8,616 nucleotides of DNA from Ahrensia sp. (GTDB taxonomy: Bacteria; Pseudomonadota; Alphaproteobacteria; Rhizobiales; Rhizobiaceae): assembly GCA_024639025.1 (NCBI GenBank), contig JAHEJF010000053.1:1-8616 (forward strand). Reading direction: 5' to 3'. Positions 1 through 5,908 of the stretch are shown here, in pieces (the stretch's first letter is position 1; every line of letters begins with the position of its first letter). The notes beneath the pieces were generated by a model. The model was not told the origin of the DNA. It searched no databases and worked only from the letters and a program-made list of their open reading frames with translations. Made by a program: the position numbers and the translations under genes.

Positions 1-119
1 ATCAAAAACGGGTCGGTCAGAGACGGATCACCGAAGCCGAAAGCCCGGCTCAAATGAACGCCTGCACCTTCCATGGTGGGTTGCGCAGCGGATACTTGCT
101 TGATGGGTCTGATAGACAT
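1..119 (-). CDS. pirin family protein, N-terminal 39 codons only (runs off the window)
   Basis: Reading the minus strand from the ATG at 117-119 gives an open frame to the window edge. Its residues 15-31 (TMEGAGVHLSRAFGFGD) and the following DPFL match the start of pirin-family cupins, which are metal-binding bicupin proteins; some members act as quercetin dioxygenases or as redox-sensing transcriptional cofactors. The metal-binding histidines of the family lie further on and are outside the window, so activity cannot be judged. The start is well supported: an AAAGGAGT Shine-Dalgarno (complement of 127-134) stands 7 nt before the ATG. The gene lies 105 bp downstream of the Lrp-type regulator on the same strand and could be partly co-transcribed with it or use its own promoter. 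The family call rests on the N-terminal motif alone; the specific role is unknown. Confidence 0.82.
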   Translation of the reverse strand, partial: MSIRPIKQVSAAQPTMEGAGVHLSRAFGFGDPSLTDPFL

Positions 120-140
120 CGGGTAAACTCCTTTGCGCCA

Positions 141-168
141 TAGTTAGGTGCAGAGCAGCGCATTTCAA
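141..168 (-). promoter_or_regulatory. weak candidate promoter for the pirin gene
   Basis: On the minus strand TTGAAA (complement of 163-168) is followed after 16 bp by TAACTA (complement of 141-146). The -35 match is good but the -10 match is poor. An alternative -35, TTGACG, lies at 175-180. Placement just upstream of the strong pirin ribosome binding site is sensible, but this is pattern matching only. Confidence 0.22.
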
Positions 169-224
169 CGTATGCGTCAACTCTAGCCGTTCACGACAAT
201 TTGATTTATTCGAGCTCTATCGCT

Positions 225-692
225 TCACATTGGATCGAGCGGTACGGCTGGGCTGTCTTTGAGCTCTTCCATCACAAATGAAGCCGAAACATCTGAGAGT
301 GGCACAATGTCGATCAGCCGCTGATAAAATCGGTCATAGGCCTTCATGTCGCTGACCCGCACTTTGAGCATGTAATCAAGATCACCTGACATGCGGTAGG
401 CTTCGACGATATGGGCGATCATGCTGACAGCCTGCCGGAACTTTGCCAGCCAATCTTTCTCATGCTGAGAGGTACGAACAAACACCAGCGCGGTCAGGCC
501 ACATCCGATCTTCTCCGGATCGATCAAGGCAACATGACGCTTGATGACACCATGCTCCGTCAGAATCTTGATCCGCCGCCATACCGCGTTGCGCGACAGG
601 TGAACCTTCTGGGCCAATTCATCCATGGAAGCATTGGCGTTGGTTTGTAATTGCGCAAGAATAGCGCGATCAAATTCGTCAAAATGCATCAT
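225..692 (-). CDS. Lrp/AsnC family transcriptional regulator
   Basis: This 155-residue protein has the usual length and layout of the feast/famine family. Residues about 3-60 form the N-terminal winged helix-turn-helix (FDRAILAQLQ, then a recognition helix near LSRNAVWRRIKIL at 32-44). A RAM/Lrp ligand-binding domain follows from about 65 to 150, with the typical SGDLDYMLKVRV segment at 102-113. Members bind DNA as dimers or octamers and usually sense amino acids; the effector here cannot be told. Two ATGs lie in tandem (690-692 and 687-689), and no convincing Shine-Dalgarno precedes either; the first is kept because the candidate -10 box sits only 7 nt upstream, suggesting a leaderless transcript. 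The gene is divergent from the DUF6356/amidotransferase pair and upstream of the pirin gene, so autoregulation and control of the divergent unit are likely but inferred. Confidence 0.93.
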   Translation of the reverse strand: MMHFDEFDRAILAQLQTNANASMDELAQKVHLSRNAVWRRIKILTEHGVIKRHVALIDPEKIGCGLTALVFVRTSQHEKDWLAKFRQAVSMIAHIVEAYRMSGDLDYMLKVRVSDMKAYDRFYQRLIDIVPLSDVSASFVMEELKDSPAVPLDPM

Positions 693-735
693 ATTGTAAA
701 CAATATCCCAAAATTACGCGATATTGCAAGAATAT
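691..735. promoter_or_regulatory. two palindromes, candidate Lrp/AsnC operators
   Basis: Site 1 at 691-706 is ATATTGT-AA-ACAATAT, a perfect 7-bp inverted repeat that overlaps the -10 box and start codon of the regulator. Site 2 at 721-735 is ATATT-GCAAG-AATAT and overlaps the candidate -35. Their centres are about 29-30 bp apart, near three helical turns, so both would lie on one DNA face, as expected for an Lrp-type oligomer. The sites sit between divergent genes. The palindromes are seen directly; the identity of the binding protein is inferred from position. Confidence 0.5.
700..729 (-). promoter_or_regulatory. candidate promoter of the Lrp-type gene, implying a leaderless mRNA
   Basis: On the minus strand TTGCAA (724-729) and TATTGT (complement of 700-705) are separated by 18 bp and match sigma70 -35/-10 consensus at 4 of 6 positions each. 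A transcript beginning 6-7 nt after the -10 would start at or within a base or two of the ATG at 692. That agrees with the lack of a Shine-Dalgarno. The start point is a prediction only. Confidence 0.4.
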
Positions 736-797
736 TGGGGCCCATTTTAGCAGAATCTGTGAGATGATTTCGTTATTACGATTTGAAAGGTATCATC

Positions 798-1016
798 ATG
801 ACCCAGGCAATTGCACGACTGTTTAATGCACATCCCGAGACTGTCGGTGAATCCTATTTTGGCCATGCGCGCTTTGCATTCAGCTTCGCTGGCTTATTGA
901 TGCTCGCTGGAATGGCTGCTTTGGTTCACGCCATTTTACCGTTTCTGTTTGAGACAACTGCAAGCCGCATCATCACCAAGCTGCATACACGCATGCACAA
1001 CCGCCACAGTCATTAA
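798..1016 (+). CDS. small membrane protein of the DUF6356 type
   Basis: A 72-residue protein with one hydrophobic segment at about 29-53 (FSFAGLLMLAGMAALVHAIL and on), preceded by a short amphipathic start (RLFNAHPETVGESYFGHARFA) and followed by TTASRIITKLHTRM and a His-rich end (HNRHSH). The pattern of HPxxVGExYxxH near the N terminus and LVHAxLPFLF in the membrane part is what I recall for DUF6356, a short alphaproteobacterial family without known function. The ATG at 798 is chosen over an upstream in-frame TTG at 783 because GAAAGG (785-790) stands 7 nt before it. It is 15 bp upstream of the amidotransferase gene and probably shares its transcript. The family assignment is from memory of the motif; function unknown. 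Confidence 0.78.
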   Translation: MTQAIARLFNAHPETVGESYFGHARFAFSFAGLLMLAGMAALVHAILPFLFETTASRIITKLHTRMHNRHSH

Positions 1017-1031
1017 TTCCAGGATCAAGCC

Positions 1032-1826
1032 ATGTGTCGATGGGCTGCCTATGCCGGACCGCCGGTTTTCCTGGAGGAGATGATACTTTCACCAGCCCAT
1101 TCGCTGATTGAGCAATCTCAAAGAGCAACTGAGGCCAAGACTGCCATTAATGGCGATGGATTTGGTCTCGCGTGGTATGGCGAGCGCAAAACACCAGGCC
1201 TGTATCGGGACATCCTTCCCGCCTGGGCAGACACCAATTTGCGCTCGCTGGCCTCGCAGATCCGCTCTGGTCTGTTCATGGCGCATGTGCGCGCATCAAC
1301 CGGTGGTGGCACCAATCGGGACAATTGCCATCCTTTTGCCTATGAAAACTGGTCCTTCATGCATAATGGCCAGATTGCGCATTTTGATCAGCTTCGCCGC
1401 TCACTTGAATCCGCGCTGAGCGATCAACTCTATGCCTTGCGGCAGGGCGTCACCGATTCCGAACTGATGTTCCTTCTGGCAATCCAATATGGCCTCACCG
1501 ATGACCCGGTTGCGGCTTTGCGAAAGGTCATGGCCTTCATAGTCGCGCAGGCAAGGGCAAGGGAATTGCAGCCATTGATCCGTTTCACAACCTGTCTGTC
1601 TGACGGCCGAAACATGCACGCCATCCGATTTGCCACCGACGCGCATCCGCCAAGTCTCTATTACGCAAAGTGCGGCAAGGACGGCAGCATTTGCCTGGTT
1701 TCAGAGCCGTTTGAACATCCCGAGCGCGACTGGACACCCGTGCCGCCCAATACATGGTTGCACATTGTTTCGGGCAACTTGACCTTGCAGGAATTCATGC
1801 CCGGGCAAGCCCATGCTGCGGCGTGA
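1032..1826 (+). CDS. class II glutamine amidotransferase, YafJ/EgtC-like
   Basis: A 264-residue protein of single-domain class II (Ntn) amidotransferase type. Cys2 follows the initiator Met (MCRWAAYAG) and becomes the N-terminal nucleophile after Met removal. NGDGFGLAWY at 40-49, HVRAST at 85-90, NCHPF at 98-102 and HNG at 111-113 are the expected glutamine-pocket and oxyanion motifs. Such proteins hydrolyse the amide of glutamine or a gamma-glutamyl compound; relatives include E. coli YafJ and the ergothioneine-pathway hydrolase EgtC. No egtB or egtD is nearby, so an ergothioneine role is not supported here and the substrate is unknown. AGGA at 1021-1024, 7 nt before the ATG, supports the start. 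The gene is 15 bp after the small membrane protein gene, likely one operon, and converges on coaBC. Confidence 0.88.
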   Translation: MCRWAAYAGPPVFLEEMILSPAHSLIEQSQRATEAKTAINGDGFGLAWYGERKTPGLYRDILPAWADTNLRSLASQIRSGLFMAHVRASTGGGTNRDNCHPFAYENWSFMHNGQIAHFDQLRRSLESALSDQLYALRQGVTDSELMFLLAIQYGLTDDPVAALRKVMAFIVAQARARELQPLIRFTTCLSDGRNMHAIRFATDAHPPSLYYAKCGKDGSICLVSEPFEHPERDWTPVPPNTWLHIVSGNLTLQEFMPGQAHAAA

Positions 1827-1850
1827 TGATGGCTGTGTGATCGGGTCTAG

Positions 1851-1877
1851 AGCGTTTCAGTTATCAACTGAAACGCT
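1851..1877. repeat. perfect palindrome in a convergent gap (dispersed repeat or bidirectional terminator)
   Basis: AGCGTTTCAGTT and AACTGAAACGCT form perfect 12-bp arms around ATC. The stem is strong on either strand. Neither side is followed by a T tract, so a classical intrinsic terminator is not supported, although it lies exactly between convergent genes. TCTAGAGCGTTTC-type palindromes are, as I recall, common intergenic repeats in rhizobial genomes; membership in such a family cannot be tested from one copy. Confidence 0.7.
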
Positions 1878-1947
1878 GGCGCAGAATTGGGCATTGAAAA
1901 TACTGGATGAATCCGGGTTCTACGATTCAATCAAAGACTGACAAAGT

Positions 1948-3369
1948 CTAGGTTTCGATTTCGGCCAGCGCCTCGACGACCAGTTCAGCAATCTTTGCTG
2001 CCACCTGCGCTTTTGACATTTCCGGCCAAACATCAATCTGTGCCTTGGAGATCAATGTGACGCGATTTCTGTCACCACCCATCACGCCGCCCGCGCCCCC
2101 AATGCCGGTATCGGGCGAAACATCATTGGCGACGATGTAGTCTGCGCCCTTTCGTTTCAGCTTGGATTTGGCATGTTCACGCAAGTTTTGTGTTTCTGCG
2201 GCAAATCCGATGACCAGGCGCGGCCGCTTGGAACTGTGCTTGCCAACCGAGACCAGAATGTCAGGGTTCTCGACCAGTGTCAGCGCATCGATTCCGCCCT
2301 CTTCTTTTTTGATTTTTTCCTCGGACTCGCCCTCTGTGCGGTAGTCAGCCACCGCAGCAACAAAAATGGCGGCGTCGGCGGGCAGTAATTGATGCACGAC
2401 ATCATGCATCTGACGAGCAGTCTCTACATTAATAACCGAAACACCGTCCGGATCTGCCAAATTGGTGGGACCGGCCACCAAGTGAACATCAGCGCCAAGA
2501 TCAGCCAGCGCGGCTGCAAGCGCATGCCCCTGTTTGCCCGATGATCGATTGGCAATATAGCGCACCGGATCAATCGGTTCATGTGTCGGCCCGGAGGTGA
2601 TGACAATCTTCTTGCCGGCAAGCGGCTTTGGCCTGTCATCAAGCAGACGCTCGATGGCATCCACGATTTCAAGTGGTTCTGACATGCGGCCATACCCCGC
2701 TTCACCACTTTCAGCCATTTCGCCGGCATTGGGGCCCACAAAGAAAATGCCGTCACCGCGCAGCGTTTCCAGATTTCGCCGCGTCGCTGGATGCGCCCAC
2801 ATTTGCGGGTTCATTGCAGGTGCCAGCAAAACAGGCTTGTTGGTTGCCATCAGCACGGTTGATGCCAGATCATTGGCGAGGCCATTGGCCATTTTTCCCA
2901 TCAGATCAGCGGTGGCCGGAGCCACCACCAACAGATCAGCTTCGCGCGACAGGCGGATATGGCCGACATCATGCTCAGCCTGCCTGTCGAACAATTCGGT
3001 AAAGACTGTATCGGCTGCCAGCGCTCCAACCGACAATTCGGTGATGAATTCTGTTGCTGCACGGGTCATAATCGGCCTGACAGCTGCCCCGCGTTCGCGC
3101 AATCGCCTGATGAGATCCAGGCATTTATAGGCGGCAATACCGCCACCGATAATCAGGCAGATGCGTTTGCCTGCCAGCAATTGCCGGGATGGATTTGATG
3201 CAGTGGTCCCGTCAACGGGCAGCATGGGAAAATCGGGCGCGCTTGCCATCGCCAAAGCGCCCAGAGATAGGCGCGCCTCTTCTTCCATCGAACGACCATT
3301 GGCCGCTGCCCGCTCGCGCAGTGCCTGTTTGATTTCGGGATCCAGATTGCGAATTGTTATTGAAGCCAT
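1948..3369 (-). CDS. coaBC: CoaBC with an N-terminal FitA-like ribbon-helix-helix domain
   Basis: Bifunctional phosphopantothenoylcysteine decarboxylase/phosphopantothenate-cysteine ligase of coenzyme A synthesis, here 473 residues, about 65 longer than E. coli CoaBC. Residues 1-42 (ASITIRNLD, NGRSMEEEARL) are a FitA-type ribbon-helix-helix, followed by a linker to about 64. The flavin decarboxylase spans about 65-245: IIGGGIAAYK at 73-82, His137 in DVGHIRL, PAMNPQMW at 184-191, AESGEAGYGRM at 219-229. The ligase spans about 250-470: ITSGPTHEP, NRSSGKQG at 274-281, AAVADY at 338-343, EKIKK at 351-355, GFAAET at 388-393. Position 221 is Ser where E. coli has catalytic Cys158. The ATG at 3369 is preferred over an in-frame TTG at 3405 because FitA proteins begin MASxxIRNL; no good Shine-Dalgarno is visible. 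It follows ubiB by 54 bp. Enzyme identity is certain; any DNA-binding role is inferred. Confidence 0.96.
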   Translation of the reverse strand: MASITIRNLDPEIKQALRERAAANGRSMEEEARLSLGALAMASAPDFPMLPVDGTTASNPSRQLLAGKRICLIIGGGIAAYKCLDLIRRLRERGAAVRPIMTRAATEFITELSVGALAADTVFTELFDRQAEHDVGHIRLSREADLLVVAPATADLMGKMANGLANDLASTVLMATNKPVLLAPAMNPQMWAHPATRRNLETLRGDGIFFVGPNAGEMAESGEAGYGRMSEPLEIVDAIERLLDDRPKPLAGKKIVITSGPTHEPIDPVRYIANRSSGKQGHALAAALADLGADVHLVAGPTNLADPDGVSVINVETARQMHDVVHQLLPADAAIFVAAVADYRTEGESEEKIKKEEGGIDALTLVENPDILVSVGKHSSKRPRLVIGFAAETQNLREHAKSKLKRKGADYIVANDVSPDTGIGGAGGVMGGDRNRVTLISKAQIDVWPEMSKAQVAAKIAELVVEALAEIET

Positions 3370-3417
3370 GATTGCAATGCAACCATATTCGTAGAAAAAA
3401 TGCAATCATTGCAATCA
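3369..3417 (-). promoter_or_regulatory. inverted repeats bracketing a candidate coaBC promoter; possible self-operator
   Basis: On the plus strand TGATTGCAATG (3369-3379) and CATTGCAATCA (3407-3417) are perfect 11-bp inverted repeats with a 27-bp spacer. The 8-mer TGCAATCA occurs twice in tandem with 9-bp period (3401-3408, 3410-3417), once inverted (3369-3376), and once with one mismatch (TGCAACCA, 3378-3385). A candidate minus-strand promoter lies among them: TTGCAA (3409-3414), 18 bp, GAATAT (complement of 3385-3390). One cluster covers the -35, the other lies beyond the -10 and reaches the start codon. In an mRNA reading through from ubiB the arms could also pair and bury the AUG. The repeats are direct observation; binding by the fused domain is inference. 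Confidence 0.55.
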
Positions 3418-3423
3418 AAATGT

Positions 3424-5004
3424 TCAGTCTACCAGATGCCATGCCGCATAGAGTGCTGTCAGTGCAATCACCCACAGGGCCCGTCGCCCCCAACGGCTCT
3501 GATAGGCTTCGGCTTTGCCAATCGCTTCGACAGTGTCCGGATCAAGGCGCATGCCGTTTTCTGCCATGTCGCCCACTTCATGGGCCAATTGCTCTGTCCG
3601 GTCGGCGAGATCCGGTAACGCCCTGGCCAGGCGCAAACCGGCTTTAATGCCGGCATTGGCATCCTTCACAATGGCTGCGGGACCAAGATTTCCCTTGACC
3701 CAATCGTTGACCACCGGTTGTGCGGCTTCCCACATGTTGAATTGCGGATCGAGCATCCGGGCATTGCCTTCGACAACAACCATCGTCTTTTGCAGCAGCA
3801 ACAATTCGGGTCTTGTCTGCATGTCAAAGATTTCGGTTACATCAAACAAAAGCGTCAGCAAATTGCCCATGGATATGGTTTCTGCCGGCTGATCGTGGAT
3901 CGGCTCGCCAACGGCGCGAAGCGCCTGGGCGAAGCCGTCCACATCATGATGCGCTGGCACATAGCCGGCCTCGAAATGCACCTGTGCGATGCGGGCATAG
4001 TCACGCCGGATGAAACCGAAAAGGATTTCCGCCAGAAAGCGCCTTTCCTTCAGGCCGATCCGGCCGGAGATACCCAGGTCGACCGCCACGATATCACCAT
4101 TGGGGATGACAAACAGATTGCCGGGATGCATGTCCGCATGGAAGAACCCGTCGCGCATGGCATGCCGCAAAAACGACTGGATGACATTGACGGCAAGCTG
4201 CTTGGGGTCATGGCCCGCCGCGATCAATGCCTCGGTATCTGACATCTTGATGCCGTCAACCCATTCCATGGTCAGCACGCTTCGACCCGTTCTTACCCAG
4301 TCGACCTTTGGAATGCTGAAACCCGGATCATCCTTTGTATTTTCCGCCATCTCTGAAAGCGCTGCCGCCTCCAGTCTCAAATCCATCTCGATCCGCGTTG
4401 ATTGAGCCAGAGTCTCCGCCACCGCCGTAGGCCGTAGGCGCCGAGTAGCGGGAAAGTATTTTTCCTGCAGTTCGGCAAACATGAAAAACGTATCGAGATC
4501 CTTTTGAAACCGAGCTCGGACGCCGGGCCTGATCACCTTGACGGCAACCTTCTTCTCATTGCCATCCTCGTCTGCCACATAGGCGCTGTGAACCTGGGCA
4601 ATCGAAGCCGCTGCCACAGGTGGGTCAAAGCGGGTGAAGAAGGTTTTGACGTCAGCGCCCAGCGAATCTTCGACCCGGTCGATGGCCTGCGCGGTTGGGA
4701 ATTCCTCCATTCGGTCCTGCAACGTGGCCAGGTCCAACGCCATATCGAGACCGATAATATCGGGCCGGGTTGCAAGAAACTGGCCAAGCTTGGCATAGGA
4801 CGGGCCGAGCCGGGCGATTGCCCTGGTCATCCGCTCGACATTGCTTCTTCTTCCCGCGCGCCGCCGCGACAGGGCGCTTGCTAATTTGTGGCCGGTGAGC
4901 GCGGGTCCGCTCAGTCCCTCACGCGGCATGGCTGCAACCACACCTTCCCGGGCAAGTACCCAACCAGCTTTCAAAAGCCGAAATGTCGCAAAAACTGATG
5001 CCAA
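3424..5004 (-). CDS. ubiB: UbiB, ADCK/ABC1 family atypical kinase-like ATPase for ubiquinone synthesis
   Basis: A 526-residue UbiB of full length. Family hallmarks are in order: the KxGQ motif KLGQ at 72-75, the Ala-rich loop AAASIAQVHS at 131-140 that replaces a kinase glycine loop, Lys156 in VAVKVIRPG, ExD at 206-208, the catalytic loop HADMHPGN at 289-296, and DLG at 309-311. A hydrophobic segment at about 504-522 (ALWVIALTALYAAW) would anchor it in the inner membrane. UbiB proteins have ATPase activity and support ubiquinone synthesis, probably by helping extract lipid intermediates. The start is TTG, one base after the ubiE stop, with GGAAG 7 nt upstream inside ubiE; this implies translational coupling. 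The next ATG is at residue 26 and would remove conserved-looking N-terminal sequence (FRLLKAGWVLAREG), so TTG is favoured. Confidence 0.95.
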   Translation of the reverse strand: MASVFATFRLLKAGWVLAREGVVAAMPREGLSGPALTGHKLASALSRRRAGRRSNVERMTRAIARLGPSYAKLGQFLATRPDIIGLDMALDLATLQDRMEEFPTAQAIDRVEDSLGADVKTFFTRFDPPVAAASIAQVHSAYVADEDGNEKKVAVKVIRPGVRARFQKDLDTFFMFAELQEKYFPATRRLRPTAVAETLAQSTRIEMDLRLEAAALSEMAENTKDDPGFSIPKVDWVRTGRSVLTMEWVDGIKMSDTEALIAAGHDPKQLAVNVIQSFLRHAMRDGFFHADMHPGNLFVIPNGDIVAVDLGISGRIGLKERRFLAEILFGFIRRDYARIAQVHFEAGYVPAHHDVDGFAQALRAVGEPIHDQPAETISMGNLLTLLFDVTEIFDMQTRPELLLLQKTMVVVEGNARMLDPQFNMWEAAQPVVNDWVKGNLGPAAIVKDANAGIKAGLRLARALPDLADRTEQLAHEVGDMAENGMRLDPDTVEAIGKAEAYQSRWGRRALWVIALTALYAAWHLVD

Positions 5005-5005
5005 G

Positions 5006-5782
5006 TTAGAGCTTCCATCCCGAATGAAGTGCAGCGATGCCGCCTGAGTAATTGCGGTAGGTCACCCGCTGAAATCCGGCGGTCTCTATCATTTTTGCAA
5101 AATTGTCCTGGTTGGGGAACTTGCGGATGGACTCCACCAAATATTGATAAGGCTGCGCATCGCCGGTCACCAATTTTCCTACCGGCGGAATGACGTTGAA
5201 CGACCAGGCTTCATAAAACTGCTCGAGCAGGGGCACATTCACATCGGAGAACTCCAGGCACAAAAAACGTCCGCCACGTTTCAGGACACGATATGCTTCG
5301 CCAAGCGCCTTGTTGATGTCCGGCACGTTCCTGATGCCAAATGCGATGGTGTAAGCATCAAAACTGCCATTCTCAAAAGGCAGCTCTTCGGCATTGGCTT
5401 CAACAAAGGACAGATTATCGATCAATCCGTTCTTTTCGGACCGTTCGCGACCGACCGCAAGCATCGAGCCATTAATGTCGAGCACGGTTGTATGGGCATG
5501 TCTGTTCGAGGCTTCAACGATCTTGAACGCAATATCACCGGTGCCGCCGGCAACATCCAGTGAGCGCCAACCATCGCGCATTGGCGGATTGAGTTGTGCC
5601 ACCATGGCTTGTTTCCAGGCACGATGAATGCCCATCGACATGAAGTCATTCATCAGGTCATAGCGTTTGGCAACATGGTGGAATACCTCATCCACCTTGT
5701 CCTGCTTCTGCCCATCATCGACTTTTTCAAAGCCGAATGATTGCTTCATTTCCTCACCAACACCGGTGCGCGTTGTGGACAT
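5006..5782 (-). CDS. ubiE: UbiE, ubiquinone/menaquinone C-methyltransferase
   Basis: A 258-residue class I S-adenosylmethionine methyltransferase. It methylates the polyprenyl benzoquinol ring carbon in ubiquinone synthesis (and demethylmenaquinol where present). The UbiE signature is at 41-57 ([17 protein letters not shown]), the SAM-binding motif I at 75-86 ([12 protein letters not shown]), FGIRNVPD at 148-155, and the second signature at 165-180 ([16 protein letters not shown]). Length is normal for alphaproteobacterial UbiE. The ATG at 5780-5782 has a modest GGGA about 8 nt upstream; an internal Met12 exists but rhizobial homologues begin with a comparable extension. It is the first gene of the ubiE-ubiB-coaBC unit and is divergent from the adenosine deaminase gene. 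Confidence 0.97.
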   Translation of the reverse strand: MSTTRTGVGEEMKQSFGFEKVDDGQKQDKVDEVFHHVAKRYDLMNDFMSMGIHRAWKQAMVAQLNPPMRDGWRSLDVAGGTGDIAFKIVEASNRHAHTTVLDINGSMLAVGRERSEKNGLIDNLSFVEANAEELPFENGSFDAYTIAFGIRNVPDINKALGEAYRVLKRGGRFLCLEFSDVNVPLLEQFYEAWSFNVIPPVGKLVTGDAQPYQYLVESIRKFPNQDNFAKMIETAGFQRVTYRNYSGGIAALHSGWKL

Positions 5783-5908
5783 TGATTATTCCCGTGTTTT
5801 TGACTTAACGCACCATAGCCTATGCCGGAAAAACATGACCTAGTGCAAGTTGCCGCACATAATCAAAGTAAATAGGGTGCGCATGAACAAAGGTTAGGAT
5901 TGCGACAA
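5783..5908. promoter_or_regulatory. divergent control region between ubiE and add
   Basis: This 126-bp gap must hold the promoters of both divergent units. I see no strong sigma70 pair on either strand. An 11-bp palindrome CATAG-C-CTATG lies at 5814-5824, and GTGC/GCAC arms with an 8-bp centre lie at 5843-5857. Either could be an operator, but both are short enough to be chance. The region call rests on gene orientation. Confidence 0.4.

Noticed and set aside
1935..1949. AGACT/AGTCT hairpin overlapping the coaBC stop codon
   Set aside because: A five-base stem without a T tract; expected by chance.
2597..3130. 177-codon open frame on the plus strand inside coaBC
   Set aside because: It is antisense to the strongly recognisable CoaC region, has no family resemblance and no ribosome binding site; a shadow of the high-GC third positions.
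3370..3405. Upstream in-frame TTG start for coaBC adding 12 residues
   Set aside because: The extra residues (HFFYEYGCIAI) do not resemble FitA N termini, which begin MASxxIRNL exactly at the ATG at 3369, and the start would fall inside the repeat cluster.
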